Assembly: GCA_032622095.1 (NCBI GenBank) | Contig: CP136067.1 | Location: 54,413,899 to 54,477,898, forward strand | Direction of reading: 5' to 3' | Source of the DNA: Siphonodentalium dalli | Taxonomy: Eukaryota > Mollusca > Scaphopoda > Gadilida > Siphonodentaliidae | Length of the DNA stretch: 64,000 bases | Shown: positions 47,432 to 58,441 of the stretch, piece after piece | How the letters are laid out: each line of letters begins with the position of its first letter | How positions within the stretch are numbered: the stretch's first letter is position 1 | Program-made: the position numbers and the translations under genes | The notes under the pieces: generated by a model | Database searches by the model: none | The model's input: only the letters and a program-made list of their open reading frames with translations | What the model was told of the DNA's origin: nothing

Positions 47432-48946
47432 GCTAGTGATGTAGGCAGGGATGGGGGGGGGGGGGGGGGTAATAAAATGTTTACAGACTTGTTGGCTGGG
47501 AATTTTTTTTACTCAAGCTTTATGAATCAAAATAAATTATCAAATTTGTCTTGAGCTATAAACTTCATAAAGCAAAATAAAGGATTAACAAGGGTTGCAC
47601 ATCAAAGATGGTGCTCATCGAGTTTTTTTGTTGCCATTTTAAAGAGTGAATCTGTCATGAAATTGATAAAAATACAAACTAAGGGCCGTAGCTCATGTAA
47701 AAATATTGTGCAAAAATGTTTTTGGAACTCAATTGAGATATTGTTGTGAAAGATCCATATACAAAATATGAATGAAATTGGTTGACATTTATTCAAGTTA
47801 TTGTGCTAACAGACATAAAATTGCAAAAAATAGACAAACTAAGGGCCACAACTCAGGTGAAAAAATCAGACAAATCTGGTTTTCGAATTTGACCAATATA
47901 TAGTTGTGAAATTAGTTCCATATACCAAATATGAGTGCTGCCTGGCATATATGCATTACTGATATACATAATTAATGTTACTACATTGATCATTGTCATC
48001 ATGTAGCATTTACCGATGCATCACAGGGGGAGATCATGAGAGAGGGGGTGTGGGCTCTAACAGTACATCAAATGAAAATCGATAGGTGTTAAATAACAAT
48101 CAATAAGTCAATTCCAAATTAATATAAGTCGTTTCAAAATAAAAATATGTCAAATGAAAAATAATAGATATCAAATAACAACCAATATTATGTTGTGCAA
48201 ATTTATAGCAACTCTATCATATATATTATAAATAATGGACAAACACAATTTTATATATGTCACACAGTTTTTGATAGATGTCACTGGAGGGGCATTTTAA
48301 TGTAATGTAGTGGGAAAGACCTCTTATCGTATATATTGTAACCATTGATGAACACAGGGAAATTATAAAAACACAATTCAATAGACGTCATGCAAAAATA
48401 ATGTCTAGTTTCTTTTCAATCAATATGTCAATTATAAATTAAAATAATTAAAATAGAGATTGTTTAAATTATATTTGGTTTTGAAATATTTGTTATAAAA
48501 AAAAACATTATCTAAACAACGTGTAATGTAAATCATTTATTTAAAGTTTGCTCTCCTCAAACAAAAGGGAAGAAAATTTAACTGTGAAAGTGATTTCCTT
48601 TATTTATGCTATATTGGTTCTTGTATTGATTTGTACATGTACTTAGATTGGAAATAAAATATGTTTGAACTAATTTATTGTAATTAGTTATAAGGAGTTT
48701 TGTTAAAACCTGTATGGAATTTGTACTTCAAAACAGACTTTTAAATAAGATTTACAACAAAACACATGCATTTGTTGCTATTAGTATCATCCCTGTTTTA
48801 ATAAGTCAAATCTTGGGAGTGAAATTCAGTGGAACAGTTGGTTTACTTTATTCAAATATTTTTAATGTATAGTTATTTGTGTGGCTCCAGTTTTGAACCA
48901 CATATTATTGTTTCCAAAGCTGATATATATCTCTATTTTCTTTCAG
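47432..48946 (+). other. RasGEF gene, intron 3
   Basis: A G-homopolymer lies at about 47452-47469. The rest is AT-rich with two diverged copies of 'acaaactaagggcc(g/a)(t/c)a(g/a)ctca' (about 47676 and 47836). Nothing else is recognised. Confidence 0.55.
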
Positions 48947-49061
48947 TTAAGAAATCTCATTGGAAAGTTGTTAAGCAGAAAAAACTTGGCCAAGCTAATA
49001 AAAAGTTTGAAGCTCTGGTTGAGCAAGTCATATTTGAAAAGATGCCAGAAATAAGGAAAAG
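48947..49061 (+). CDS. RasGEF-domain protein, exon 4 (residues 461-499)
   Basis: A 115-nt exon after TTTCTTTCAG. It encodes a strongly basic, helix-prone segment (KKSHWKVVKQKKLGQANKKF, then EALVEQVIFEKMPEIRK) just before the RasGEF domain. It enters in phase 1 and leaves in phase 2 (AG|G = Arg499). The donor AAAAG|GTTTGT is weaker than consensus, and a TTAA element begins 6 nt into the intron, so the insertion itself shapes the donor's downstream side. The segment occupies the place where many RasGEFs have their N-terminal REM helices, but I see no REM signature. Confidence 0.8.
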
Positions 49062-49066
49062 GTTTG

Positions 49067-49319
49067 TTAACCCTTTCTGAACTAAATAACCATTGACGAG
49101 TAGTTCACTTAGGAATGTTCAGATAATAAGTTTAACAAATGTGAACTTAGTATTTAAACATTTCCTTCCAAAAATATGAATTTTTCTGCACTTGTATTAT
49201 CATTTCGCCTGTCTGTTGTCTGCTCATTTTCCTGAACACTCCTCCAAATGGATAATAGACCATTCCAATGTATACATTTTTAACTGATTGGATAATCCAT
49301 TTAGAATTGAAAGGGTTAA
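49067..49319. mobile_element. Family B TTAA element, complete, abutting a splice donor
   Basis: TTAA at 49067-49070 and 49316-49319, with ends CCCTTTCTGAACTAAATAACC / TCCATTTAGAATTGAAAGGG. It contains CAATGTATAC..GATTGGATAATCC at the right and GTTCAGATAATAAGTTTAAC at the left. It starts 6 nt after the exon 4 donor. Confidence 0.8.
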
Positions 49320-49614
49320 TTCATGTATGTTCGGATGTGTGGCTGTTAACATATAGCTGGGTAACAATTGAAAAAACCGGCATTGTAGCAATACAATATT
49401 TATATATCAGATTCTGTTTCAACAATGATGATCGATATCGCTGATATAACAATTGGTTAATCAAGTAAACGTCTACTCAAGTGTAAACAAGTGAGAAAGT
49501 GTGTAAAAACAGTAGGATTATGACAATGTGTTGATGCATATCATACCGTTTTGCCCCGTGAGATCTCCATACACGCTTAATCGGGATAGCTAAACAAATA
49601 ACAGCAAGTCATCA

Positions 49615-50080
49615 CGGTCAAATCTGAGTTTAATGTGCCTGTCATTTGCAGAATGAGGTGTCCAGAGGGTGAATTTTGTGACGCTATCCTGCATAGCAGG
49701 TTAGCATCACAAATTCACCCTCTGGGGACCCCATTCTGCATGGCCTCATCTGCTATGGGAGACATAGACTCAGATTGAAGTTCCCAAATGGTGAATATTG
49801 TGATGTACACCCACTTGGAACCTCGATTATGCAATGTGTCGTCTGCCAATTTGGGGATATAGAGAAACTAAACTAAAAAAAGAAATAGAATCTATGTGAA
49901 GAAGTTTCTATAGAAATTTGATAATAAAGAAACTTTCCATAGAAAATGAGGCCTAAGCAGAATGAGGTCCCAGAGGGTGAATTTAGTGATGCTAGCCCTC
50001 TATGAGGGATAGCTTCACTAAATTCACCCTCTGGGGACGTCATTCTGCAAATGACAGGCACTCTAAACTCAGGTTTTATC
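49615..50080. mobile_element. Family D element, uninterrupted
   Basis: Outer parts TCTGAGTTTAATGTGCCTGTCATTTGCAGAATGAGG and CATTCTGCAAATGACAGGCACTCTAAACTCAGG are inverted. Each end has its own palindrome (about 49652-49738 and 49963-50045). The middle reads GAAGTTCCCAAATGGTGAATATTGTG, the unoccupied form of the site into which family E inserted at 3017. Confidence 0.7.
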
Positions 50081-50136
50081 AAGGTTTCAGTTCCACCAAA
50101 TTGAAGCATTCATTGAATTGGATTTTTGTTGCACAT

Positions 50137-50398
50137 TCAACCCTTTCTATACTACATAGATTCTCCCACTAAATTATAAAAGTATATATATTGGAATAGT
50201 CTATTTTTCATTTGGAGGGGCATTCATGTAATAAAAGCAAATGACAGACAGAAAAACAGAAAATACAATAGCAGAATGATTCACATTCATTGGGGGAAAA
50301 CGTTCAATAAACGACCTTTTGTCATTTGTTGAACTTATTATCTGAAAATTTCCTTACGGAACTACTCGTCAATGAGTATTTAGTATAGAAATGATTAA
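50137..50398. mobile_element. Family B TTAA element
   Basis: Left TCAACCCTTTCTATACTACATAGATTC and right CAATGAGTATTTAGTATAGAAATGATTAA, with the usual family B interior including GACAGACAGAAAAACAGA and TTGTTGAACTTATTATCTGA. The left TTAA has mutated to TCAA. Confidence 0.65.
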
Positions 50399-50639
50399 AT
50401 GATGATAATTTAAACATCATGATGGAATTCTGGTGTGAATCCACTCACGATAGTCAATACAACAGCATTTAGTTTTTGAAAAAGGGATATTTTTTAGACA
50501 CCTGATGAAATAATTTTGTCAGAACCTTATGAATTACATTGTTCATCATTTTTAGCCTTGCATATTCCTATGAACTTCTGAGTTGTCAGAAATAACTGGG
50601 AAAGTTTATACGTTACTTATATTTTGAGATGGTCGGACA

Positions 50640-50870
50640 TTAACCCTTTCATGATGGGAGCTATGCTGGTGCAGCATTAAAGATCCTGTGCCAGAAATTA
50701 TGCGAAAATAGGGAGCCTCGCATATATAAGAGAATGCACTGGCTAACAAGATCACGGTAAATATTGTTAGGCCAATGTATTCTCTTATACATGGAAGGCT
50801 CCCTATAAGAGAATGCTTTAGCACAGGGTTTTCACATAATTTCAAGAAGCTCTAGTGATGGAAGGGTTAA
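50640..50870. mobile_element. Family A element
   Basis: TTAA at 50640-50643 and 50867-50870, with ends CCCTTTCATGATGGGAGCTATG / GCTCTAGTGATGGAAGGG. Parts of both hairpins are deleted. Confidence 0.7.
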
Positions 50871-51699
50871 TTAATGACTTGTAGACTGATTAATCATCAT
50901 TCTTGGCTTTGGTAGATTCTGTTATTGGGCTAACTTGTATGAATGAATGAATTATTTGAAACTAACCACAATGCAATGGTGTCTGTCATAACCATAGAAT
51001 ATAAGAATAAACGATAAAGTAAAAGTTTAGTAAGGATGAGCTGACAACATAACATGCTAGCTAGTAGTGCTGAAGGGGTCACTCTAACCAAAAAATGTGC
51101 TGAAGGGTACACAGCTTTTGAAATCTCATTCAAAATAACGTTTAGTTTTCTTATCTGTCATGATTTCTTTTAGACAATTATTTTTTTTAAGTTCCAAAGA
51201 ACATTAAAATGAACTGAAAACACTGCTAATGGGCATCAGATTTTCAGAAACAAAGTTTAAGTAAAGGTGTTAGTGCCGGTCACAAACCCTGTGTACCCTT
51301 CAGCACATTTTCAAACCCTGTGTAGACTTCAGCAGTTTTATTGGTGAGAGTAACTCCTTCAGCGCTAGTAATGGTGTGGTGACATCAGTGAGGATCAATT
51401 GGGAAGTGATGATAAAAATTCACATATCAATCTGGTCTCACATATATTATGTCTAGATTAAGCATCATTTTCATTATTTTTGCAGATTCTGTAGAAATTT
51501 TGGAGATGTGATTAATATCTACTAGTAACTTAGCTTTGCTCCCATTTCTTTTGCAAAAGAATACAAATTGTTCTTCATCTTCAAGCTGCCTACACAAGAT
51601 ATCAGGTTTTGGACATTTGTACTTACATTACTCGATGGCAAGTCTGTCGGCTCTGATCCTCATACGATATTTTGAAAAGATATTTAGGTATTTATTGTA
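50871..51699. other. RasGEF intron 4, minor internal inverted repeat
   Basis: 'actgctgaaggggtcactctaaccaaaaaatgtgctgaagggtacac' (about 51067-51112) has a near-complement at about 51293-51363 ('gtgtacccttcagcacattttc...gagagtaactccttcagcgctagt'), suggesting a decayed foldback of about 300 bp. No exon is seen. Confidence 0.4.
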
Positions 51700-51899
51700 A
51701 TTGTGAATGGATAAATTGAACTTATTATCTGATTCCCACCAATGAATAGGAATCCTTCTACACTGACTTGTATCATCAGTTCGTCTGTAAGTCCTCTGCT
51801 TATAATTTCCTGCACATATCTCCAAATGAATATTGGACCATCCTGATGCGTACTTTTATAACTGATGGGAGAACTCATTTAGCAAAGAAGGGAGGTTAA
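51700..51899. mobile_element. Family B element, partial, reverse orientation
   Basis: Reads GAATGGATAAATTGAACTTATTATCTGATTCCC...GAATATTGGACCATCCTGATGCGTAC...GATGGGAGAACTCATTTAGCAAAG and ends GGGAGGTTAA. It lies 48 nt before the exon 5 acceptor. Confidence 0.55.
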
Positions 51900-51947
51900 T
51901 ATGACAGTGATTTGAAACTGTGGTTCATATAAATTTCTCCATTTCAG

Positions 51948-52080
51948 GACCTATAAGGTCGGAGATTTTGAACCAGAAGACGTCGCCAAACAGCTAACAC
52001 TCATCCATCAGACATTGTTGCACAAAATATCGGAAACGGAATTCATGAGATACTTCATTCATCCCTCCAGTAAATATTAT
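51948..52080 (+). CDS. RasGEF-domain protein, exon 5 (residues 499-543), start of RasGEF domain
   Basis: Acceptor CTCCATTTCAG, donor TAT|GTGAGA; phase 2 in, phase 0 out. Residues 503-531 (VGDFEPEDVAKQLTLIHQTL then HKISETEF) match the opening helix of the RasGEF or CDC25-homology domain, whose typical form is 'P.E+ARQLTL.E..L...+.P.EL'. RasGEFs remove GDP from Ras-family GTPases and so activate them at membranes. The match is by eye; the GTPase partner cannot be told. Confidence 0.88.
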
Positions 52081-52145
52081 GTGAGACATCACATTATTTA
52101 AAAATCTCATTTCTAAAATTTTCCAAATGGGTTGACTTTTTATAT

Positions 52146-52178
52146 TAACCCTTCCATGACTGGACCTTCCTGAAAATT
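52146..52178. repeat. Family A left-end remnant
   Basis: TTAACCCTTCCATGACTGGACCTTCCTGAAAATTTG is the left end of a family A element. The rest is missing, and a TA-associated element begins 20 nt later. Confidence 0.5.
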
Positions 52179-52198
52179 TGACAGAAGTCCCAAAATAT

Positions 52199-52567
52199 AT
52201 TGTAGACTAGCTGATGTGCCTGACTTCATCCGGGCTATTTAGTGATTTCTTTATGACCTCCTGGGCAGAATATACAGCATCTGGATTCAAAGTGACAACG
52301 TTGAACAATACTGTGCGAACAATGTTGAAATGTATTTGGAGAAATAAAAAAAACTATTGTTCGATCAGTCCAGAAACATGCCTATATGAGCGAGGTCAAG
52401 GTCAAGGACACGGTCGCACATGAAATTGGACCCGCCCATATTATTACCGGGATCAAAGTAGGCCCACCAAATTTGAGTCGGATTTGTCAAGCTGTTTTCG
52501 AGTCTATAACACACATACATACATACATACACACATACAGACAGAAGTTCCAAAATATATAATAGAT
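52199..52567 (+). mobile_element. Unclassified TA-repeat-associated element, short copy
   Basis: Starts TTGTAGACTAGCTGATGTGCCTGACTTCATCCGGGC and ends ACATACATACATACACACATACAGACAGAAGTTCCAAAATATATAATAGATA, sharing start, 'cgaggtcaaggtcaaggacac' core and tail with 45975-46985. It ends only about 25 nt before the exon 6 acceptor, so it may supply the branch-point region. Confidence 0.6.
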
Positions 52568-52591
52568 AAAATCTTTCAAATATTTCTGCAG

Positions 52592-52711
52592 CCTCCTAAT
52601 ATCAAGAAACTCCTAACGACATCTCACAGCATCAGCATGTTGGTATTGGAAGAAATCAGAGAAGCAAACAACATGAATTCAACTACCGAAATAATGAAAC
52701 TGTGGCTGCAA
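52592..52711 (+). CDS. RasGEF-domain protein, exon 6 (residues 544-583)
   Basis: Acceptor TTTCTGCAG, donor CAA|GTGAGT, phase 0 at both ends, exactly 40 codons. PPNIKKLLTTSHSISMLVLE and EIREANNMN correspond to the RasGEF segment '.PNL..M+..+N.+..W+..EI....N', the helices that build the domain core. A family B element begins 40 nt after the donor. Confidence 0.88.
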
Positions 52712-52750
52712 GTGAGTTGATATATTCATGTAACAAAGTATTGGTATTTC

Positions 52751-53338
52751 TTAACCTTTTTTTCAAAATGGATTCTCACATCAGTTATAAAAATAGAGAT
52801 TGGAATGGTCTATTATTCATCTGAAGGGAAGTTCAGGAATTATAATAAGTAGATGACAGATAATTTAAGGAGGAATTTTGAATTAAAAAAAAATCTCAAA
52901 TTTCAAACAATCAATTTGAAGGGAAAAATCATTATCCTTTATAACCAAAGTATGCTATAGTATTATAACAACAACACGTCATTACCCTCACAATACGAGA
53001 GAAATGTCAAATTGTGAAAAAAGAGGTTTTAAAAATTAAATTTTTTTTTTCTTCATGTAGGTCAATAAGACAGTTTGACAGGAAATATTTTCAAAAACTA
53101 CACTGCATTATCTAGACAATGAACCCAACTAGGGTATGCGTTCAGTCTACCATCTGAAAACATGACTCTGTGAGAAAATATATAAAACATTTTTCATTTC
53201 CTTCAAATTGATAGTTGGAAATTGAGATTTGTTTTAAATCCACGAATGTGCAGAAATATTGTCGTTTCTTGAACATGTTATCCAAAGTGAACTAAATTTA
53301 TACTTGTCAATGACGTGTTTAGTAAAGAAATGGTTATC
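52751..53338. mobile_element. Family B element, expanded interior
   Basis: Starts TTAACCTTTTTTTCAAAATGGATTCTCACATCAGTTAT and carries GATTGGAATGGTCTATTATTCATCTGAAGGG and, at the right, CTTGTCAATGACGTGTTTAGTAAAGAAATGGTTA. The middle is longer than in other copies. Confidence 0.5.
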
Positions 53339-53450
53339 ACAGACTCGTTCATTGACTGTTTAGTAAAGAAATGGTTATCACAGACTCGTTCATTAACTGT
53401 TTAGTAAAGAAATGGTTATCACAGACTCGTTCATTGACAGTTTCTATTTC
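53318..53450. repeat. 41-bp tandem repeat
   Basis: AGACTCGTTCATT(G/A)ACTGTTTAGTAAAGAAATGGTTATCAC starts at 53341, 53382 and 53423, an exact 41-bp period. The unit is derived from the right end of the neighbouring family B element. Confidence 0.85.
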
Positions 53451-54436
53451 AGTGCACTCTTTTATTATTTCCAGATTTATGATGAGTAGGTATCCGATTC
53501 CCATTCATTCAACAAGCAGACTTTAGATTGTTTGTTGAATATTATTATCTGATCATTGCAAATGAATGAACTGGAATCCTTATCTGCCAGTCATTTTAGT
53601 TTATTTGATGCCTCAACATCCTCAAAAATGAAGAACAAGTGCTACGCTAAGTACATGTATGGCATATGCACACCCCCCCCCCCCCCCCCCCACTTCCCTA
53701 CACTCAGTTTAGAGAGTGGGCAATGCTAAATGTTTATATCAAGTATAAATTATGATGTTTTCTAAGTTCAAGAAGGTCCGTTACTCCATGGAAATCAATT
53801 GATGAAACCAATCGTATGAGTGTATGCTTTCACAAAACTAAACAATATGGAAATAAAACTGTTGGTACTTGAATAACAATGCTATTAAATTTGTGGAAAA
53901 TAATGTCTCCTCCCAAATAAAATAAGGACAAACACTTTGACAAATATCTAGACTATGGACGAAGCACTGACTCTTTGTAACCTTGCTGGTCTATTAATAA
54001 TCCTACTAGCATATAAATCTGATCATTGATTCAGGACTTACAATACGAAAATGTTTGTGCTGAGTAAAAATTTTTAAGTCCCAGCGAGAGCAACAACCAA
54101 ATCTGATGATCCATACCCGAAGTGAAATTTTGTACGAACACAATGCAAAATGTCTGTACAAAGTGAAAGTCCAACAAGGGTCATAACTCTGGTAAAATTA
54201 AGTGGATAAAACCCATCGGTTATTGCCGTTTGGTGAATAATCCAAAATCATATTTAACAAAATGATTCAAAATCAAACATGTAGTACTAATTCGGTACCA
54301 TGTTTGTTTTTGTGACAAAATAATATGTCGTTAATCCATGCAAATGATTAATGATAATGGCACATGATATTCAGCAGGAGGAGCGATTGTGTCGTCATGT
54401 TAATACCATTTAGAAAGGCATACATCTGCCATTATT
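53451..54436. other. RasGEF intron 6, fragments only
   Basis: A family B fragment (about 53500-53575) and a C-homopolymer (about 53672-53692) are present. Nothing else is supported. Confidence 0.45.
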
Positions 54437-54925
54437 AAAAGCCCACTTAATTTTCGAGTCACCCTGGAGTCGTTGATTATTTTTTTTATAGTGCCTTGAC
54501 CAAACGGTTTAATAACAATCTATGCCATAAAATATGATTAAAATACTATAATTAATCACCACTTGAAACGTCTGTGTCTCCGAAGATGCCCATAGAGAAA
54601 CAGAAAACAGCTGAAATCATACAAATATTACCCCCATTTTGGCTCCCAAAATGCAACAGAATAAAAAAAAAAAAATGTATTTTCAATGCAAGGGGAATAA
54701 CTATTTTAAGATATAGAGTTATTTCTCCTCCATTGAAAATAATACAATTTGAACTACAATCCAGATGAAAAAAACACAAACTAAACAAAAAACAACATGT
54801 TCACAGTTTATTACACCGGATAAGTTGATAATACAATTGTTTGGAGCTTCCTATTTCAAGTGGTATAGAATATGGCATATATTTTGTATATGTGATCTGG
54901 GGGTTTGACAATTAAGTGGGCCTTA
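54437..54925. mobile_element. Inverted-repeat element with AAGCCCACTTAATT ends
   Basis: Left end TTAAAAGCCCACTTAATTTTCGA and right end GACAATTAAGTGGGCCTTAA are inverted. The length of about 490 bp and lack of coding capacity fit a MITE. A related left end occurs near 28760. The exact target duplication is unclear. Confidence 0.6.
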
Positions 54926-55160
54926 AAATAAAATAAAAGGTTGCAAAACAAATTTTATCCGGGAACTCTTCATTTGTGTAATGTTGTTTATAGGGAAATT
55001 TGGCTGTCACTGGCATGCGTGATCCAACTGTTTCCACAAACACAAGGAAATAGTGAATTTAACACTGTCATATTCAACTATAATAGTTGGATTCAGGATA
55101 CGCCTGATCTGATGATAGTGCGGAAAATAATTTAAAGATGTATCTCTTCCTAATAAGTTA

Positions 55161-55465
55161 AGGGGCCTCGGTGGCTCAATCGGTTAGGGGTACCACTCCA
55201 AGCCGTTTCGCCCTCCAGCGCTGGTGATAAGGGTTCAAATCCACATGTTTCCATCGTGGACTTTGTAACTCTAAATCGTTATCTGGTGGAGTTGCCAGTT
55301 ACTCGCCGATGGCCTGTGGTTTGCCGCACATGGTTGACGAGTCTATCAGCCATTGAAATCACTGTTAGATTAGTCGCAAGTGTGCGGATTTCCTCCACCA
55401 CTAAAACTGGCAATGTCGTGATATGGCCTTAGTTGCTAAAGCGACAATAAACCCCAATCAATCAA
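55161..55465 (+). mobile_element. tRNA-derived SINE with target-site duplication
   Basis: The head has an A box (TGGCTCAATCGG, 55172-55183) and a B box (GGTTCAAATCC, 55232-55242) of an RNA polymerase III promoter. The body carries TGTGCGGATTTCCTCCACCACTAAAACTGGC, and the tail ends in AATAAACCCCAATCAATCAA. It is flanked by TCCTAATAAGTTA (55148-55160) and TCCTAACAAGTTA (55466-55478), a 13-bp duplication with one mismatch, showing retroposition on the + strand. ATCA-ending tails are familiar from molluscan SINEs. It depends on a LINE partner that is not in the window. Confidence 0.9.
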
Positions 55466-55995
55466 TCCTAACAAGTTATATGTAGATTCTGGGCTATAAA
55501 ATAATAAATATATATGAATCAAAGATAACTGTCTGAAAAAAGTTCTATCAATAAATATTTATTTTATTTGGATTTTTTCTGATATAATACATACAACCTC
55601 TCGGGACAGTTTTACGGGCTATTTTTTGCAACAGAAGCTTCATGCGATCTTGCGGAAACTTTTGGAGCAAATATTGAGCATACCAAGAGTTAGAACTCTT
55701 ATCTCGTTAGCACTATCAATCAAGGAAAATTACATTTCAACAATTTCACCGCCGTGAATTATTCGTGGCTTCATCAGAAACAAACCACTTTATTAGACCT
55801 AATATAGACAAATATTAATATACACAATCTTGAGGTTTACTTATATATTATTCACAAAAAGCTATTTGTAATCTTGAAATTGGGTTTTTATTAAAATTGT
55901 TGTAATTGTGGCCCTCAAGAGCAACACTATCTTTAATATAAATGTATTGTTTGTATTTTTTATGTGGAACCCTGACATTGATGTTTTTTTTTTAG

Positions 55996-56129
55996 ATAGC
56001 GGAGCGCTGTATGGAAAACTCAGATTTCCAGTCGGCATCAGCTATTGTACGGGGTCTTCAGAGTCCACCAGTTTATTCTCAGACTCAAGTCTGGGCTGGA
56101 CTGTGTTTATCAAAACCAGAGCTCGTCAG
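55996..56129 (+). CDS. RasGEF-domain protein, exon 7 (residues 584-628)
   Basis: Acceptor TTTTTTTTTTAG, donor TCAG|GTAATT; phase 0 in, phase 2 out. IAERCMENSDFQSASAIVRG followed by LQSPPVYSQTQVW is the most diagnostic part of the RasGEF fold ('...L.NFN...AI+..L.S.PV.RL..TW'). It precedes the helical hairpin that opens the Ras nucleotide site in SOS-type exchangers. Confidence 0.9.
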
Positions 56130-56198
56130 GTAATTAAATTCATTTGAGGGTTGAGACAGATTGAAGCCTAATTTTACAGTCATTTAAAAAAAACGGAC

Positions 56199-56508
56199 AT
56201 ATGTGACCCGCCATATCAAATCCAGATGGAAGTCGGGATTTTTTTTACCCTGTGCCAATGCATTCTCTTATATATGCGAGTCGACCATAGGTCGCCTCGC
56301 ATATATAAGAGAATGCATTGGCTTAACAATTTTTTATCATTTTATTAAAATAAATGTTTCTTACAATTTTTAGGACATAAAATAAAAAAACATCCATTAC
56401 CCTGCAGGGAGAAGAGTGGTCGACTCGCATATATAAGAGAATGCATTGGCACAGGGTAAAAAAAATCCCAACTTCCGACTGGATTTGATATGGCGGGTCA
56501 CATATGGA
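56199..56508. mobile_element. Long palindromic element, family A hairpin with outer GTGACCCGCC ends
   Basis: Outer arms CATATGTGACCCGCCATATC...AAATCCAG face their complement at the right with few mismatches, then continue into the CCCTGTGCCAATGCATTCTC hairpin blocks also seen in family A. The arms are about 95 nt. It looks like a composite or a related family with different termini. Confidence 0.7.
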
Positions 56509-57787
56509 CAATATAAATAAAATACTAGATTCTCATCTTAATATTTTTAGAAAATTAAGGTAGGCTGATTTTATTCTTGATAAATCGTGATGGTGGTCAG
56601 TTCTAGAAATTGAAGCAGTATCCTACCATAATAAACAATACACGGTGATTTAAATTGCCCAATTTGATAAAAATAAATTGATAAAAGGGACCAGCAGCCT
56701 TCGTTGTAGGTTATTATTTAGAAATAACATTATCATATTATGATAATTTCATCAAGAATATACTAATAGTACAGCATAAAGATGATATAAATGTGATATT
56801 ATTCACAAAACATGCTTTGTGTCTGAGAAAATACAGGTCGACTGTTGTTTATTTTCTCGCAAAAAGCGCAGTAGCTTGTTTATAAGCAGAATCACGATAT
56901 TGTGCCATTTCCTCATTTTGTGCGCCTACAACTTACAACTTACAATACGACTCATAGTAATATTCCTTATTTGGTATGTATGACCATATATTGTTAGGAG
57001 AAAATACTAACTGGATTGAAAAATATTCATCTCTTTGCAAGAAAATTTATATTATGTACACGTTTTCTGTCTGATCATTTCCCAATCATGGAGTAACGTG
57101 GATTAGCTTCATTTTGAACTGATAGTGGGTAGAATGGGTCAATTAAAATAAAATTTGGTGTGATTTGAACGTGATTGTTGATTGCGGAAATAATTTTATC
57201 TATGTATTCCACAGCGCAACGGAACATTTTCATTGGACGATATGGTAGTTCCAAGTGTTTGTATATAAACAATCGTAACGTAACGTTTTTGATGTTGTTT
57301 ACATAACCAAGGGTACAAACGTGACAACAAGCAATATACGCAATATTTATGATTTGTATAAGAGCAACATCTGTCTATTATATAATATTCTTTCTGTTTA
57401 TGGCGGTTTTAGTGGATGTGACTATTTTAAAACCTGTACCCACAGGGAAAGCCGCCCGTATCTTTAATGGGTCATTGACAATTTTTTGAAAGTTACAGGC
57501 ATGGATGGCCCCCGTGGTGCGTATGCTGTTAAAAAAAGTCACACCCGTTAAAAGCACTAAATATAAAAAATACAACAATACCTTTATATTAAACACTATC
57601 CCCATTGGAAGAATGTAGCAATGAACTAAGATTGTCGAAATTCCAACTACATCAACTGTACCATTTCAGAGAACGCAACTGTTGAACTATGCACAAATGA
57701 TAATATTTATTACTTTATTTGGGACGCATTATTGGGCATCAAAATTACAATGGTGGGCGGCAATAGTAATTACTGCATGTAATTCAT
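56509..57787. other. RasGEF intron 7, nothing recognised
   Basis: AT-rich; no exon or repeat boundary is supported. Confidence 0.45.
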
Positions 57788-57789
57788 TA

Positions 57790-58303
57790 AAGGGGTACTA
57801 TACGCCAATTTCAATAAATTCCCGGTAACAATTGCGATCTAATATCAATATTATATTTTAAAATAACGTATTTGAGTCGACGTTGTCTACTGAAAACGTT
57901 CCGGTTAACAGGCTATCATAAAAGTCAAATTGAATTATTTAATAAAAATGAATTTATGGCTGGAGTCATAAAATGGCGAATTATGCAATTACGAGTTACC
58001 GTTCTTGAAATCTCACATGTTGGGTGTCTTCATAAAGTATTTTTATAGGGGGTGAGATTGTTCGATGGAAGAGATTGCAGGCATCAATTGAACTTCCGGT
58101 TCATCCTGCAACCTGCGTCTTCTCCGGTGAAGGTCAAAAACATGGCGCGTAGTTTGAAATCATAATATTTTTATTTCCAAGATCAATATTTTCGTCGCTA
58201 AATTAGGTTTATACGAAACTCATAAACACGAACACAATCTAACTTGAAAGTTATGTCAATGGGAGTAAATAAAAAAATTGCCTATCTCTGTGTACAGTAC
58301 CCC
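57790..58303. mobile_element. TA-flanked element with AAGGGGTACT ends (family G), shortened copy
   Basis: Matches 8725-9370 in order, from AAGGGGTACTATACGCCAATTTCAATAAATTCCC to TGTACAGTACCCC, but lacks an interior segment of about 130 bp. The right TA is preserved at 58304-58305. Confidence 0.75.
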
Positions 58304-58441
58304 TAATGATGCTGTTTTCTGACTATTTGGATATAAAATTTATGAAAATAACTTTTTTTTTGCATCTGGAAAATCTCTGCAAATTGTTTCATATCACTTT
58401 TAAGATTTATCCAATACAGATCTTTTCTTTATCTCTTCCAG

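Noticed and set aside
55161-55245. Functional tRNA gene
   Set aside because: Both promoter boxes are present, but the sequence does not fold as a complete cloverleaf and continues into a SINE body with a target duplication.
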